NCBI RefSeq assembly: GCF_002075885.1
Contig: NZ_MDET01000056.1
Coordinates: 124,001-188,000 of the forward strand
From: Manganibacter manganicus
GTDB taxonomy: Bacteria > Pseudomonadota > Alphaproteobacteria > Rhizobiales > Rhizobiaceae
Reading direction: 5' to 3'
Length of the DNA stretch: 64,000 nt
The notes below the pieces were generated by a model. That model did not search any database, was not told the origin of the DNA, and was given only the letters and a program-made list of their open reading frames with translations. The translations under genes and the position numbers were made by a program. How positions within the stretch are numbered: the first letter of the stretch is position 1; the number at the start of each line of letters is the position of its first letter. Positions 18,488 through 26,095 of this stretch are shown here, piece after piece.

Positions 18488-19387
18488 TTGCCCTTGCTGT
18501 CTCCTCATCTGTTATCTTCCTCATTCAAACTGCTCGTCGTGGCGGCTCTCATAGTCTTCGTCACAGGCTGCACGACGACCACATCACCGGAAGCCGTTCT
18601 GACCGTGCCGGCGGCGCCGCAAAAATATGCCGCCATCGTTGTCGATGCCCATACTGGCCAGCAATTGTTCGCCGAAAATGCCACGGCAGAGCGCTATCCG
18701 GCCTCGCTGACCAAGATGATGACGCTTTACCTGCTGTTCGAAGCCCTTCAGCAAGGGCGTGTAACAAGGACAACGCCAATCCCGGTTTCCGCGCATGCGG
18801 CATCACAACCGCCAACCAAGCTTTATTTCAAGCCGGGGCAAACGATCGATGTAGATACCGCCATTCATGCCCTGACAGTCAAATCCGCCAACGATGTCGC
18901 AGTGGCGGTTGCCGAATATCTCGGCGGTAGTGAGGAAAATTTCGCGGCAAGAATGACCGCCAAAGGTCGCCAGATCGGCATGCGCAATACCGTATTCCGC
19001 AATGCTTCAGGTCTGCCGGACCCGGCCCAACACACGACAGCCCGTGACATGGCCTTGCTGGGAATGGCGCTACGCAAACATTTCCCCCAATATTATTCCT
19101 ATTTTTCGGCCACCGAATTCGTTTTCCGCGGCAAACGTATCCGCGGCCACAACAGAATGCTGAAGAAAGTGGCTGGCGTGGATGGCATCAAGACCGGCTA
19201 CACAAGAGCGTCCGGCTTCAACATTGCGACGTCCTACAATGCAGGTGGGCGCAGCCTGGTGCTGGTGGTAATGGGTGCCGACAGTTCGCGTAAACGCGAG
19301 GCGCATTGCCAGGCGCTGTTGCAAAGGGTGCTTGGGAAGTCGCTGGACGACACAAGGCTGGTCTATGCCGACCAGCCCGCGCTTTAA
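18488..19387 (+). CDS. Lipoprotein D-alanyl-D-alanine carboxypeptidase (PBP5/DacF-like)
   Basis: A penicillin-binding serine D,D-carboxypeptidase that trims peptidoglycan pentapeptides. All three family motifs are visible: SLTK (Ser73 nucleophile), SAN in VKSANDVAVA, and KTG in GIKTGYTRASG. The N-terminus is a hydrophobic segment ending in VFVTGC, a lipobox with Cys28, so it is predicted to be a periplasm-facing lipoprotein. At 299 aa it lacks the usual C-terminal membrane-association domain; the lipid anchor may replace it. No ATG is in frame before the signal peptide, so TTG 18488 is the best start. Confidence 0.9.
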   Translation: MPLLSPHLLSSSFKLLVVAALIVFVTGCTTTTSPEAVLTVPAAPQKYAAIVVDAHTGQQLFAENATAERYPASLTKMMTLYLLFEALQQGRVTRTTPIPVSAHAASQPPTKLYFKPGQTIDVDTAIHALTVKSANDVAVAVAEYLGGSEENFAARMTAKGRQIGMRNTVFRNASGLPDPAQHTTARDMALLGMALRKHFPQYYSYFSATEFVFRGKRIRGHNRMLKKVAGVDGIKTGYTRASGFNIATSYNAGGRSLVLVVMGADSSRKREAHCQALLQRVLGKSLDDTRLVYADQPAL

Positions 19388-19406
19388 ATTAAGCGGGCAG
19401 GAACGC

Positions 19407-19976
19407 TCAGGCGACCTGCTCGACCTGCTGAACCTCCGGCACGAAATGGCGCAGAAGATTCTGGATGCCGTGCTTCAGCGTTGCTGTCGAGGACGGGCAG
19501 CCCGCGCAGGAGCCCTTCATGTGCAAGAACACGGTGCCGTTCTGGAAGCCGCGGAAGGTGATGTCGCCACCGTCCTGCGCGACCGCCGGACGTACGCGCG
19601 TATCAAGTAGCTCCTTGATGGTCAGCACCAGTTCTTCGTCGCCCTGATCGTAAAACTCATCGGTCTCGCTGGTTTCCTGAGCCGGACCGGCATTTGCCAT
19701 GACCGGCTGGCCTGACATGAAGTGTTCCATGATGGCGCCAAGGATAGCCGGCTTGATGTGCTGCCAATCCGCCTCTTCCTTGCTGACGGTAATGAAGTCA
19801 TAGCCGAAGAACACGCCGGTAACGCCTGGAATATCGAACAATCGGCCAGCTAGCGGCGAAGCGATCCGGGCGCTCTCGGCATCGCGAAAATCAGCGGTGC
19901 CTTCCACAAGCACCTCCTTGCCGGGCAGGAATTTCAAGGTTGCCGGATTGGGCGTCGCTTCGGTCTGGATGAACAT
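19407..19976 (-). CDS. nfuA: NfuA/NifU-like iron-sulfur carrier
   Basis: Scaffold/carrier for Fe-S clusters. The 189-residue protein has an N-terminal Nfu_N domain (FIQTEATPNPATLKFLPG) and a C-terminal NifU-like domain with VRPAVAQDGGDI and the cluster-binding CxxC in GSCAGCPSS. ATG 19976 has GGAG six bases before it, and an in-frame ATG at 19994 is less well placed. The gene lies downstream of the universal stress protein gene on the same strand, an order found in other Rhizobiales (trpS-usp-nfuA). Confidence 0.94.
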   Translation of the reverse strand: MFIQTEATPNPATLKFLPGKEVLVEGTADFRDAESARIASPLAGRLFDIPGVTGVFFGYDFITVSKEEADWQHIKPAILGAIMEHFMSGQPVMANAGPAQETSETDEFYDQGDEELVLTIKELLDTRVRPAVAQDGGDITFRGFQNGTVFLHMKGSCAGCPSSTATLKHGIQNLLRHFVPEVQQVEQVA

Positions 19977-20102
19977 CGTCGTCTCCATGCCCATTAGGGC
20001 CGCAAAGATTGGAATAATTCTAAATAGACTTTTGGCCGAGCGGTTTCAAGCAAGGACAGAAGCGATGGCGGTACAAATCCGCGCCGGACCTCTCGCGAAA
20101 GC

Positions 20103-20136
20103 AAGGCTGGCACAGGGCTGGCTGTGCCTCAGCCTT
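20103..20136. terminator. Long bulged hairpin between the usp and nfuA genes
   Basis: AAGGCTG-GCACAG (20103-20115) pairs with CTGTGC-CAGCCTT (20122-20136) with a 2-base bulge and 6-base loop. It lies just after the universal stress gene on the minus strand. Without a T-run it is a possible weak terminator or mRNA-stabilising stem. Confidence 0.45.
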
Positions 20137-20182
20137 GTAACGCTCGATGGCATTGCCGAAAAGCTCTGGCGATCATTCATCC

Positions 20183-20674
20183 TCAGCTCAGGCTGTCGAT
20201 CTCGTCGTCCGAAAGGCTTTGCGGTATAACTGTCACCGGAATCGGGAAGGCAGCCGCCTTGCCGGCGATCGACGCGACAAGCGGTCCGGGCCCTTCCTTA
20301 GTGGCACTGGCTGCCAGGACGAGGATCGAAATATCCTGATCCTCCTCGATCAATTTGTGGATTTCCTCCACGGCCTTGCCTTCGCGCACCACCAGTTCCG
20401 GCTCGATGCCAAAACGCTCGCGCACCTTGTTGGCATAAGTGTCCAGCGCGGAATGGGCGGCCGAACTGGCTTCCTCGCGCATGATCTTCTCGACGCCGAG
20501 CCAATGTTGAAAATCGTCCGGCTCGATAATGTAGAGCAGGACGAGTACACCATTGGTGCTTTTCATGCGGCTCGCGGCATAGGCGACCGCGCGCTCACAC
20601 TCAGGCGAATCGTCTACGATCGATAGAAATTTGCGACGGTGGCCGGCTTCGCGGCTGAGGCGCTTTGAAACCAT
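20183..20674 (-). CDS. Universal stress protein (UspA family)
   Basis: A 163-residue single-domain Usp. The FLSIVDDSPECERAVAYAA N-terminus and the ISILVLAASATKEGPGP strand-loop near the C-terminus mark the family. The ATP-binding glycine motif is poorly kept, so nucleotide binding is uncertain. It is encoded between trpS and nfuA on the same strand. Such proteins usually aid survival under stress; the specific role is unknown. Confidence 0.88.
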   Translation of the reverse strand: MVSKRLSREAGHRRKFLSIVDDSPECERAVAYAASRMKSTNGVLVLLYIIEPDDFQHWLGVEKIMREEASSAAHSALDTYANKVRERFGIEPELVVREGKAVEEIHKLIEEDQDISILVLAASATKEGPGPLVASIAGKAAAFPIPVTVIPQSLSDDEIDSLS

Positions 20675-20785
20675 GGATCAGCTCTCCCTCACATGCGGGC
20701 AATCTGCCACCGGCGCGTCACCGCCGCAAGCAACGGATGGAACCGATGTGGCATCGGCGTGCAATGGCGCGTGGTTCGCGGTCAT

Positions 20786-21868
20786 TCAACCCTGGATCAG
20801 GCCGATAATATCGCGCACATTCTTCATCGTGGCTTCCGCCAGAACACCGGCACGTTCGCCGCCATCCTTCAGCACGGCATCTATATAGGCGCGATCGCCG
20901 AGGGTCCGGCGCATTTCGGAGGCGATGGGGGCCAGCCTGTCCACCGCCAGATCGGCAAGCGCCGGCTTGAACGTGGAAAATTGCTGGCCGCCGAACTCCT
21001 TCAGCACGGCTTCCTTGGTCATGTCGGAGAGACCGGCATAGATTCCGACCAGATTTTCCGCCTCGGGACGCCCTGCCAGGCCTGCGATCTCGGAAGGCAG
21101 CGCTTCCGGATCGGTCTTGGCCTTCTTGATCTTCTTTGAAATGGCATCGGCATCATCAGTAAGATTGATGCGCGAGAGGTCCGACGGATCGGATTTCGAC
21201 ATTTTCTTCGATCCATCGCGCAGGCTCATGATGCGCGCCGCCGGCCCGCCGATCACCGGTTCGGTGATCGGAAAGAACCCGTTGACCACCTCGTCGCCCA
21301 TCTTCATCTCGACGCCCAATCCGAGAGCGGCGATGCGGTCCGAAAAATCATTGTTGAATTTCTGGGCGATGTCGCGCGTCAATTCCAGATGCTGCTTCTG
21401 GTCTTCGCCAACCGGCACATGGGTGGCACGGTAGACCAGAATGTCGGCAGCCATCAGGCTCGGATAGGCAAGCAGGCCCAGCGACGCATTCTCGCGGTCC
21501 TTGCCGGCCTTGTCCTTGAACTGCGTCATGCGGTTCATCCATCCGATACGCGCTACACAGTTGAATATCCAGGCCAGTTCCGCGTGCTGCATGACCTGCG
21601 ACTGGTTGAAGACGATATGCTTCTTCGGGTCGATACCGGCGGCCAGATAGGCAGCGGTGATTGCACGTATCTGATCCTTGAGATCGGGATAGACAAGTTG
21701 GGCAGTCAACGAATGCAGATCGACCACGCAATAGATGCAGTCATAGCTGTCCTGCAAGGCAACAAAGCGGCGAATGGCGCCGAGATAGTTGCCGAGATGC
21801 AGATTGCCTGTCGGCTGAACACCGGAAAAGACGAGAGGACGAAAAGAAGCTGAACTGACGGCGGTCAT
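20786..21868 (-). CDS. trpS: Tryptophanyl-tRNA synthetase
   Basis: Class I aminoacyl-tRNA synthetase charging tRNA(Trp). The 360-residue protein has [16 protein letters not shown], containing the HIGH-like motif (HLGN), and the KMSKS motif in [21 protein letters not shown] precedes ATG 21868. In several relatives murJ lies upstream of trpS; here the divergent neighbour is an ECF sigma factor gene, so this side of the locus has been rearranged or replaced. Confidence 0.97.
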   Translation of the reverse strand: MTAVSSASFRPLVFSGVQPTGNLHLGNYLGAIRRFVALQDSYDCIYCVVDLHSLTAQLVYPDLKDQIRAITAAYLAAGIDPKKHIVFNQSQVMQHAELAWIFNCVARIGWMNRMTQFKDKAGKDRENASLGLLAYPSLMAADILVYRATHVPVGEDQKQHLELTRDIAQKFNNDFSDRIAALGLGVEMKMGDEVVNGFFPITEPVIGGPAARIMSLRDGSKKMSKSDPSDLSRINLTDDADAISKKIKKAKTDPEALPSEIAGLAGRPEAENLVGIYAGLSDMTKEAVLKEFGGQQFSTFKPALADLAVDRLAPIASEMRRTLGDRAYIDAVLKDGGERAGVLAEATMKNVRDIIGLIQG

Positions 21869-22075
21869 GATATCCTCATGGCTTGTGGAGGGCCGTTGAG
21901 CATGAGCCCTGAAAAGTTGCAGACTTTTCGGACAAGATCATGCGTCTGGAAACTGCGCGGCGAATGTCTTTCGACGGCGCGTTTATGGCTGATCGCGAAG
22001 GCACGATCAAGAGGCTTGCACACCGATCTGCATTACTGGCAAATCGTATCAACACAGATAAATTGCGAGCTTGCC

Positions 22076-22103
22076 GGAACCTTTTCAACCGTTCGCCATC
22101 CAA
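22076..22103 (+). promoter_or_regulatory. Sigma-factor promoter-like element 1 (before the ECF sigma gene)
   Basis: GGAACCTTT at 22076-22084, a 12-base spacer, then CATCCAA at 22097-22103. An identical pair of blocks with identical spacing lies before the DUF4142 gene (22848-22875). GGAAC is a typical -35 for ECF sigma factors, so the likely reading is an autoregulated ECF promoter. The element starts 44 bases before the sigma gene. Confidence 0.65.
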
Positions 22104-22119
22104 GGGAACGGAGGATGTC

Positions 22120-22824
22120 ATGCCGCAAACGAGACAACAGAAACAACAGCCCCTTTTCGATGCCACCGATGCAACCCTTGTTCGCCTCGCTCTATCGCGC
22201 GAGGCAGAAGCATTTCGTGTCATCATGACACGCAACAACCAGCGGCTTTACCGCATGGCGCGTGCCATTCTGCACAATGACAGCGAGGCTGAGGATGCGC
22301 TGCAGGATGCCTATATGCACGCCTTCGCGCGGCTCGAAAGCTTTCGTGGCGATTCCGCGCTGGCAACATGGCTGTCACGCATTGTCATCAATGAAGCGCT
22401 GGGGCGCCTGCGCGAGAAACGCCGCGAAGCCGAAAGGAGATTTCCAACCGAACAGACGGTGCCGGACGCGCAGATCATACGCTTTCCCGTCGCCACGAGC
22501 GCCGACGATCCGGAGCGGAACATGGCACAGCGACAGATACTCGAATTGATAGAGCGGACAATGGACGGCCTGCCCGAGAAATTCCGCGTCGTCCTTATGG
22601 CGCGCACGATCGAAGGACTGAATGTCGAGGAAACGGCGGAACTGCTCGGCATCAAGCCCGAGACCGTGAAGACGCGGCTATATCGAGCCCGCAGGCTGCT
22701 GCACGAAAAGATCGACGAACAGATCGGACCGGTCATGCTCAACGCGTATCCTTTTGCCGGGCGCCGCTGCGAACGTGTCACAGAAGCGGTGCTTAGCCGA
22801 TTGGCCCTCGAAACACAGGGTTAG
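22120..22824 (+). CDS. ECF-family RNA polymerase sigma factor
   Basis: A 234-residue group IV sigma factor. Sigma region 2 is at about residues 30-95 (DAYMHAFARLESFRGDSALATWLSR) and region 4 at about 155-210 (LPEKFRVVLMARTIEGL, ELLGIKPETVKTRLYRARRLL). A C-terminal tail of about 25 residues carries FAGRRCERV. The frame is open further upstream to 21940, but GGAGG before ATG 22120 decides the start. No anti-sigma gene is adjacent, which is unusual. The shared promoter-like motif before this gene and before the DUF4142/cupredoxin pair suggests it activates itself and them. Confidence 0.93.
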   Translation: MPQTRQQKQQPLFDATDATLVRLALSREAEAFRVIMTRNNQRLYRMARAILHNDSEAEDALQDAYMHAFARLESFRGDSALATWLSRIVINEALGRLREKRREAERRFPTEQTVPDAQIIRFPVATSADDPERNMAQRQILELIERTMDGLPEKFRVVLMARTIEGLNVEETAELLGIKPETVKTRLYRARRLLHEKIDEQIGPVMLNAYPFAGRRCERVTEAVLSRLALETQG

Positions 22825-22847
22825 ACCGCCCGATCAGTGAAACCGCG

Positions 22848-22875
22848 GGAACCTTTCTTTAAACAACACATCCAA
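22848..22875 (+). promoter_or_regulatory. Sigma-factor promoter-like element 2 (before the DUF4142 gene)
   Basis: GGAACCTTT at 22848-22856, a 12-base spacer, and CATCCAA at 22869-22875, matching element 1 in both blocks and in spacing. It lies about 25 bases after the sigma factor stop and 44 bases before ATG 22919. Confidence 0.65.
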
Positions 22876-22884
22876 TCGGGTGCT

Positions 22885-22904
22885 GGGTGCACGAGGCTGC
22901 ACCC
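22885..22904 (+). promoter_or_regulatory. Leader hairpin before the DUF4142 gene
   Basis: GGGTGCA and TGCACCC form a perfect 7-bp stem around a 6-base loop, ending 4 bases before the AAGGAG ribosome binding site. It may protect the 5' end of the mRNA or modulate initiation. Confidence 0.45.
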
Positions 22905-22918
22905 GAAAGGAGATCATG

Positions 22919-23443
22919 ATGATAAAGACACTGCGTATGATCCTGGGCGGCACCTGCCTTCTGGTAATGGCCGGGCTCGCTCAAGCTGCCGATAAGCCGA
23001 ACGATGCCCAGATCGCACATATCGCCTATACGGCCGGGGTCATCGATATTGATGCCGCCAAGCAGGCAATCAAGACGTCCAAGACCAAACTGGTCGTGGA
23101 CTTCGCCAAGGACATGCTGCGCGATCACGAGGCGGTCAACAAGCAGGCCCTCGACCTGGTCAAGAAGCTCAAGGTCACGCCCGAGGACAATCCCACCTCG
23201 CAGGCGCTGACCAAGGCTGCCGAGGCCGAACGAGAAAAGCTCGCCAAGCTCCAGGGCGCCGCGTTCGACAAGGCCTACATCATCAATGAGGTGGCCTTCC
23301 ACAAACAGGTTGATGATGCACTCAAGACCGTGCTCATTCCCTCGGCAACCAACCCCGAACTCAAGAGCCTGCTGGAAACCGGCCTGAAGATATTCGAAGG
23401 CCATGAGCAGCACGCCGAAATGGTTGCTGCCGAGATGAAATAG
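22919..23443 (+). CDS. Exported DUF4142 family protein
   Basis: A 174-residue predicted periplasmic protein. The signal peptide ends at about GLAQA-AD. The mature part is almost all helix, with the DUF4142 pattern: HIAYTAGVIDIDAAKQA, VVDFAKDMLRDHEAVNKQAL and a C-terminal FEGHEQHAEMV rich in His and Glu. The fold resembles ferritin-like four-helix bundles, and the His/Glu content would suit metal binding, but no metal site is proven. ATG 22919 has better spacing to AAGGAG than ATG 22916. The cupredoxin gene follows 2 bases later. Confidence 0.87.
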   Translation: MIKTLRMILGGTCLLVMAGLAQAADKPNDAQIAHIAYTAGVIDIDAAKQAIKTSKTKLVVDFAKDMLRDHEAVNKQALDLVKKLKVTPEDNPTSQALTKAAEAEREKLAKLQGAAFDKAYIINEVAFHKQVDDALKTVLIPSATNPELKSLLETGLKIFEGHEQHAEMVAAEMK

Positions 23444-23445
23444 CG

Positions 23446-23763
23446 ATGATGGCGAAACATATTTCGCTGATTGCGGGTGTTTTCGCACTGGCAAGCAGCG
23501 TATTGCCGGCACACGCCAGGACGATACAGGTCACCGTCACGGGGATGGCCTTTTCTCCGGCATCGGTGACGGCGAGCGTCGGCGACACGATCGAGTGGGT
23601 GAACAAGGACCCATTCGCCCATACGGCAACCGTCAAGGGAGCCTGGGAAGTGATGCTGCCGGTAGGCAAATCGGCAAGCAAAGTGATAAAGAAGTCTGGC
23701 ATGGTCGATTATTATTGCCGCTTCCACCCCAATATGAAGGGCCGGATCACCGTGACACCTTGA
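23446..23763 (+). CDS. Small exported cupredoxin (blue copper protein)
   Basis: A 105-residue single-domain cupredoxin with a signal peptide ending at about residue 24 (PAHA-RT). Type 1 copper ligands fit His59 (PFAHTATV), Cys91, His94 and Met97 (CRFHPNMKG), the pseudoazurin/plastocyanin order. It is presumably a periplasmic electron carrier or copper-binding protein. It is cotranscribed with the DUF4142 gene behind the ECF sigma factor; partner enzymes are not in the window. A strong terminator follows. Confidence 0.92.
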   Translation: MMAKHISLIAGVFALASSVLPAHARTIQVTVTGMAFSPASVTASVGDTIEWVNKDPFAHTATVKGAWEVMLPVGKSASKVIKKSGMVDYYCRFHPNMKGRITVTP

Positions 23764-23785
23764 TTTGGAATGGCACTTGAACGGC

Positions 23786-23826
23786 AAACGGGCGACGGAG
23801 AAACCCGCCGCCCGTTTTGATTTTCG
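23786..23826. terminator. Rho-independent terminator between cupredoxin and hydrolase genes
   Basis: AAACGGGCG (23786-23794) pairs with CGCCCGTTT (23809-23817), with an inner CGG/CCG extension and a TTTTGATTTT tail. It can serve both the plus-strand cupredoxin transcript and the convergent minus-strand gene. Confidence 0.8.
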
Positions 23827-23841
23827 TGATCTGCCGCCGCT

Positions 23842-24687
23842 TCAGGCGTCGGCCTTGAACGTCTGCTTCTGAGAGCCAAGCCCCTCGATACCGAGTTCGA
23901 CGACATCGCCCGCTTTCAGATAGCGTGGCGGCTTCATCCCCATGCCGACGCCCGGAGGCGTCCCGGTCGAGATCACATCGCCCGGATGCAGGCTCATGAA
24001 CTGCGACAAATAAGAGACAAGGTTGGCAACACCGAAAACCATCGTTTTCGTCGAGCCATCCTGCATGGTCTGACCATTCACCTTCAGCCACATCTTCAGG
24101 TTTTGCGGATCCGCAACTTCGTCTTTCGTAACCAGCCATGGACCGATCGGGCCGAACGTGTCGCAGCTCTTGCCCTTGGTCCATTGGCCCTTGCGCTCGG
24201 TCTGGAAGGCACGCTCCGAAACGTCGTGCGAGACGCAATAGCCAGCCACATAGTCGAGCGCATCGGCTTCCGTGACATATTTGGCCGTCTTGCCAATCAC
24301 CACGCCAAGCTCGACTTCCCAATCGGTCTTTTCCGAGCCGCGCGGGATCAGCACGTCGTCGTCGGGGCCGACAATGGCGGAATTTGCCTTCATGAAGATG
24401 ATCGGCTCGCTCGGCACCTGGGCGCCGGTTTCGGCAGCATGATCGGAATAATTGAGGCCGATGCAGATGAATTTGCCGACATCGGCCACGCAAGCGCCAA
24501 GTCGCGGATTGCCGGAAACGACCGGGAGCGTCTTTATGTCGAGCTTCGAAAGGGCTGCAAGCGAAGCCGGCTCCAGTCCCTTGCCACCAAGATCGGCCAC
24601 ATGTGCCGACAGATCACGGATCATCCCCTCCGCGTCCAGCAGGCCCGGCTTCTCCGATCCTTCCTCTCCATACCGCAACAGTTTCAT
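23842..24687 (-). CDS. Fumarylacetoacetate hydrolase family protein; candidate 2,4-diketo-3-deoxy-L-fuconate hydrolase
   Basis: A 281-residue FAH-family enzyme. The catalytic domain starts near residue 70 with FICIGLNYSDHAAE and contains DWEVELGVVIGK (metal-binding Glu residues) and ISTGTPPGVGMG. Family members hydrolyse C-C bonds of 2,4-diketo acids or isomerise related acids. The upstream SDR gene resembles 2-keto-3-deoxy-L-fuconate dehydrogenase, so the best guess is cleavage of 2,4-diketo-3-deoxy-L-fuconate to pyruvate and lactate. Other acylpyruvase-type substrates remain possible. A 132-base AT-rich gap separates the two genes. Confidence 0.8.
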   Translation of the reverse strand: MKLLRYGEEGSEKPGLLDAEGMIRDLSAHVADLGGKGLEPASLAALSKLDIKTLPVVSGNPRLGACVADVGKFICIGLNYSDHAAETGAQVPSEPIIFMKANSAIVGPDDDVLIPRGSEKTDWEVELGVVIGKTAKYVTEADALDYVAGYCVSHDVSERAFQTERKGQWTKGKSCDTFGPIGPWLVTKDEVADPQNLKMWLKVNGQTMQDGSTKTMVFGVANLVSYLSQFMSLHPGDVISTGTPPGVGMGMKPPRYLKAGDVVELGIEGLGSQKQTFKADA

Positions 24688-24766
24688 GAAAATCCTCTCC
24701 TGTGATCGTTGGTCTCAGCGAAACAATGTTCCGGTGCGAATGGAAGCTCACTCGCTTCGCTATTCA

Positions 24767-24780
24767 AAGTAAAATTACTT
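24767..24780. promoter_or_regulatory. Palindrome between the SDR and FAH-family genes
   Basis: AAGTAA and TTACTT flank a 2-base centre, a perfect 14-bp inverted repeat in an AT-rich intergenic stretch. It is a candidate operator or an internal promoter element for the FAH-family gene. Only one copy was noticed. Confidence 0.4.
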
Positions 24781-24819
24781 GCCTACAATGAAACTTAAAT
24801 GTCAGCCGCGCAAGCTCTG

Positions 24820-25551
24820 TCAGATCGACCAGCCGCCGTCGATGTTATAGGCTTGGCCCGTTGTGTAGGTGGCGCCGGCAAGATAGACGGCAAGGTCGGC
24901 GATCTCCTCCGGTGTACCAAGCCGGCCCATCGGCTGACGAGAGATGAATGCGGCGCGGGCCGTGTCATAGTCACCCTGTGCCCGCATGCGCCCTTCCAGC
25001 GACGGGCTTTCCACCGTGCCGGGGCAGATAGCGTTGCAGCGGATGCCCTTGCCCACGTAATCGGCGGCGATCGCTTTGGTCAGCCCGACCACCGCCGCTT
25101 TGGTCAGCGAATAGACAAAACGGTTCGGCACGCCTTTCGGCGCGCCCGCCAACGACGACATATTGATGATGGCGCCCTCGCCCCGATCCAGCATGCCGGG
25201 CAGCACGGCGCGGATGGTGCGCACCATGGCGCGCACATTAAGATTGACGGCGAAGTCGAAATCCTCGTCCTTCACCTCCAATATGCTGCCGGAATGCACG
25301 AAGCCGGCGCAGTTAAAGAGAACATCCACCGGCCCGATCTCGGCAAAGCCGGCCTTCACCGCCGCATCGTCCAACACATCCAGCCGGCGCGTGACAACGC
25401 CAGGCGTGCCGGCCAATTCGGCCAGCGCCGCCTCATTGATGTCGGTGGCATGGACAGTCGCGCCTGCTGCGGCAAAGGCCAGCGCGCTCGCCTTTCCGAT
25501 TCCCTGCGCCGCCGCAGTCACGACAACAACCTTGCCCGCCAGATTTGCCAT
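24820..25551 (-). CDS. SDR oxidoreductase; candidate 2-keto-3-deoxy-L-fuconate dehydrogenase
   Basis: A 243-residue classical short-chain dehydrogenase. The NAD site is TAAAQGIGKASALAFAAAG (about residues 13-31), NCAG follows near residue 83, and the catalytic pattern is Ser in NMSSLAG with YSLTK. The AICPGTVESPSLEGR segment resembles BDH2/L-fuconate-pathway dehydrogenases. ATG 25551 was chosen because the conserved start MANLAGK follows directly. With the FAH-family gene it would complete the last two steps of oxidative L-fucose breakdown; no earlier pathway genes are in the window. Confidence 0.8.
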   Translation of the reverse strand: MANLAGKVVVVTAAAQGIGKASALAFAAAGATVHATDINEAALAELAGTPGVVTRRLDVLDDAAVKAGFAEIGPVDVLFNCAGFVHSGSILEVKDEDFDFAVNLNVRAMVRTIRAVLPGMLDRGEGAIINMSSLAGAPKGVPNRFVYSLTKAAVVGLTKAIAADYVGKGIRCNAICPGTVESPSLEGRMRAQGDYDTARAAFISRQPMGRLGTPEEIADLAVYLAGATYTTGQAYNIDGGWSI

Positions 25552-25727
25552 TCCATATTCTCCCTGCTGCCTTCGCAAACGTTCTGTAGACAACCAAATT
25601 CCCGGTGTCGGGCCAAACAGCCTGGATCGCTCGGCAGACGGCCTGCGGCTAAATGTTTTTTCTGGCTAAAGAACACCTGCCACGCCGTCAAGGTGCTTGG
25701 GCACGCATTGCCATTCAGACTTGGCGC

Positions 25728-26015
25728 TCAAATCTGACAAATCACCTGGGCGAAGAACCTGTCACGAGAGTTGTAATCCGGATGATCACGCTGAAAGTGC
25801 CGGTCGCTCATGGCGAGTGCCGAAATACCTTCGACCGAAAAACTGCGAAAGCCCTTGCCGCTGCCACCCAAGACCTGGACTGCCGAAAGCGTCAATCCTC
25901 CCCCTTCCTCATAGCCCAGAATATAGGGTTCAACTGTGCGAATGCTGCCCTTGTAGACAAAACTCAACAAACGCTGCGTGCCGATCGCCCGACAGATGGT
26001 TTCGCTGGCTGACAC
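25728..26015 (-). CDS. Stand-alone WYL-domain-like protein
   Basis: A 95-residue protein that looks like a single WYL ligand-sensing domain without a DNA-binding domain: AIGTQRLLSFVYKGSIRTVEP, then ILGYEEGGGLTLSAVQVLGG and a C-terminal DRHFQRDHPDYN. WYL domains usually sense nucleotides or nucleic acid in larger regulators; free-standing copies have no settled role. It lies between the SDR and ferredoxin reductase genes with gaps of 176 and 80 bases, so it may have its own promoter. Confidence 0.65.
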   Translation of the reverse strand: MSASETICRAIGTQRLLSFVYKGSIRTVEPYILGYEEGGGLTLSAVQVLGGSGKGFRSFSVEGISALAMSDRHFQRDHPDYNSRDRFFAQVICQI

Positions 26016-26095
26016 GCATTGCTCCCGATCATTTCACCGGAAGACATAAGGCGCGGAAACGTCTCATCCAGAGATGTTTAATGAGAGGCCGGAAT

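Noticed and set aside
22076-22103. General stress response (EcfG) promoter
   Set aside because: GGAAC fits, but the expected CGTT at 16-17 bases downstream is absent and the shared block is CATCCAA, so another ECF specificity is more likely.
21940-22119. Sixty-codon N-terminal extension of the ECF sigma factor
   Set aside because: The stretch is not sigma-like, contains the promoter-like GGAACCTTT-N12-CATCCAA element, and a strong GGAGG site supports ATG 22120.
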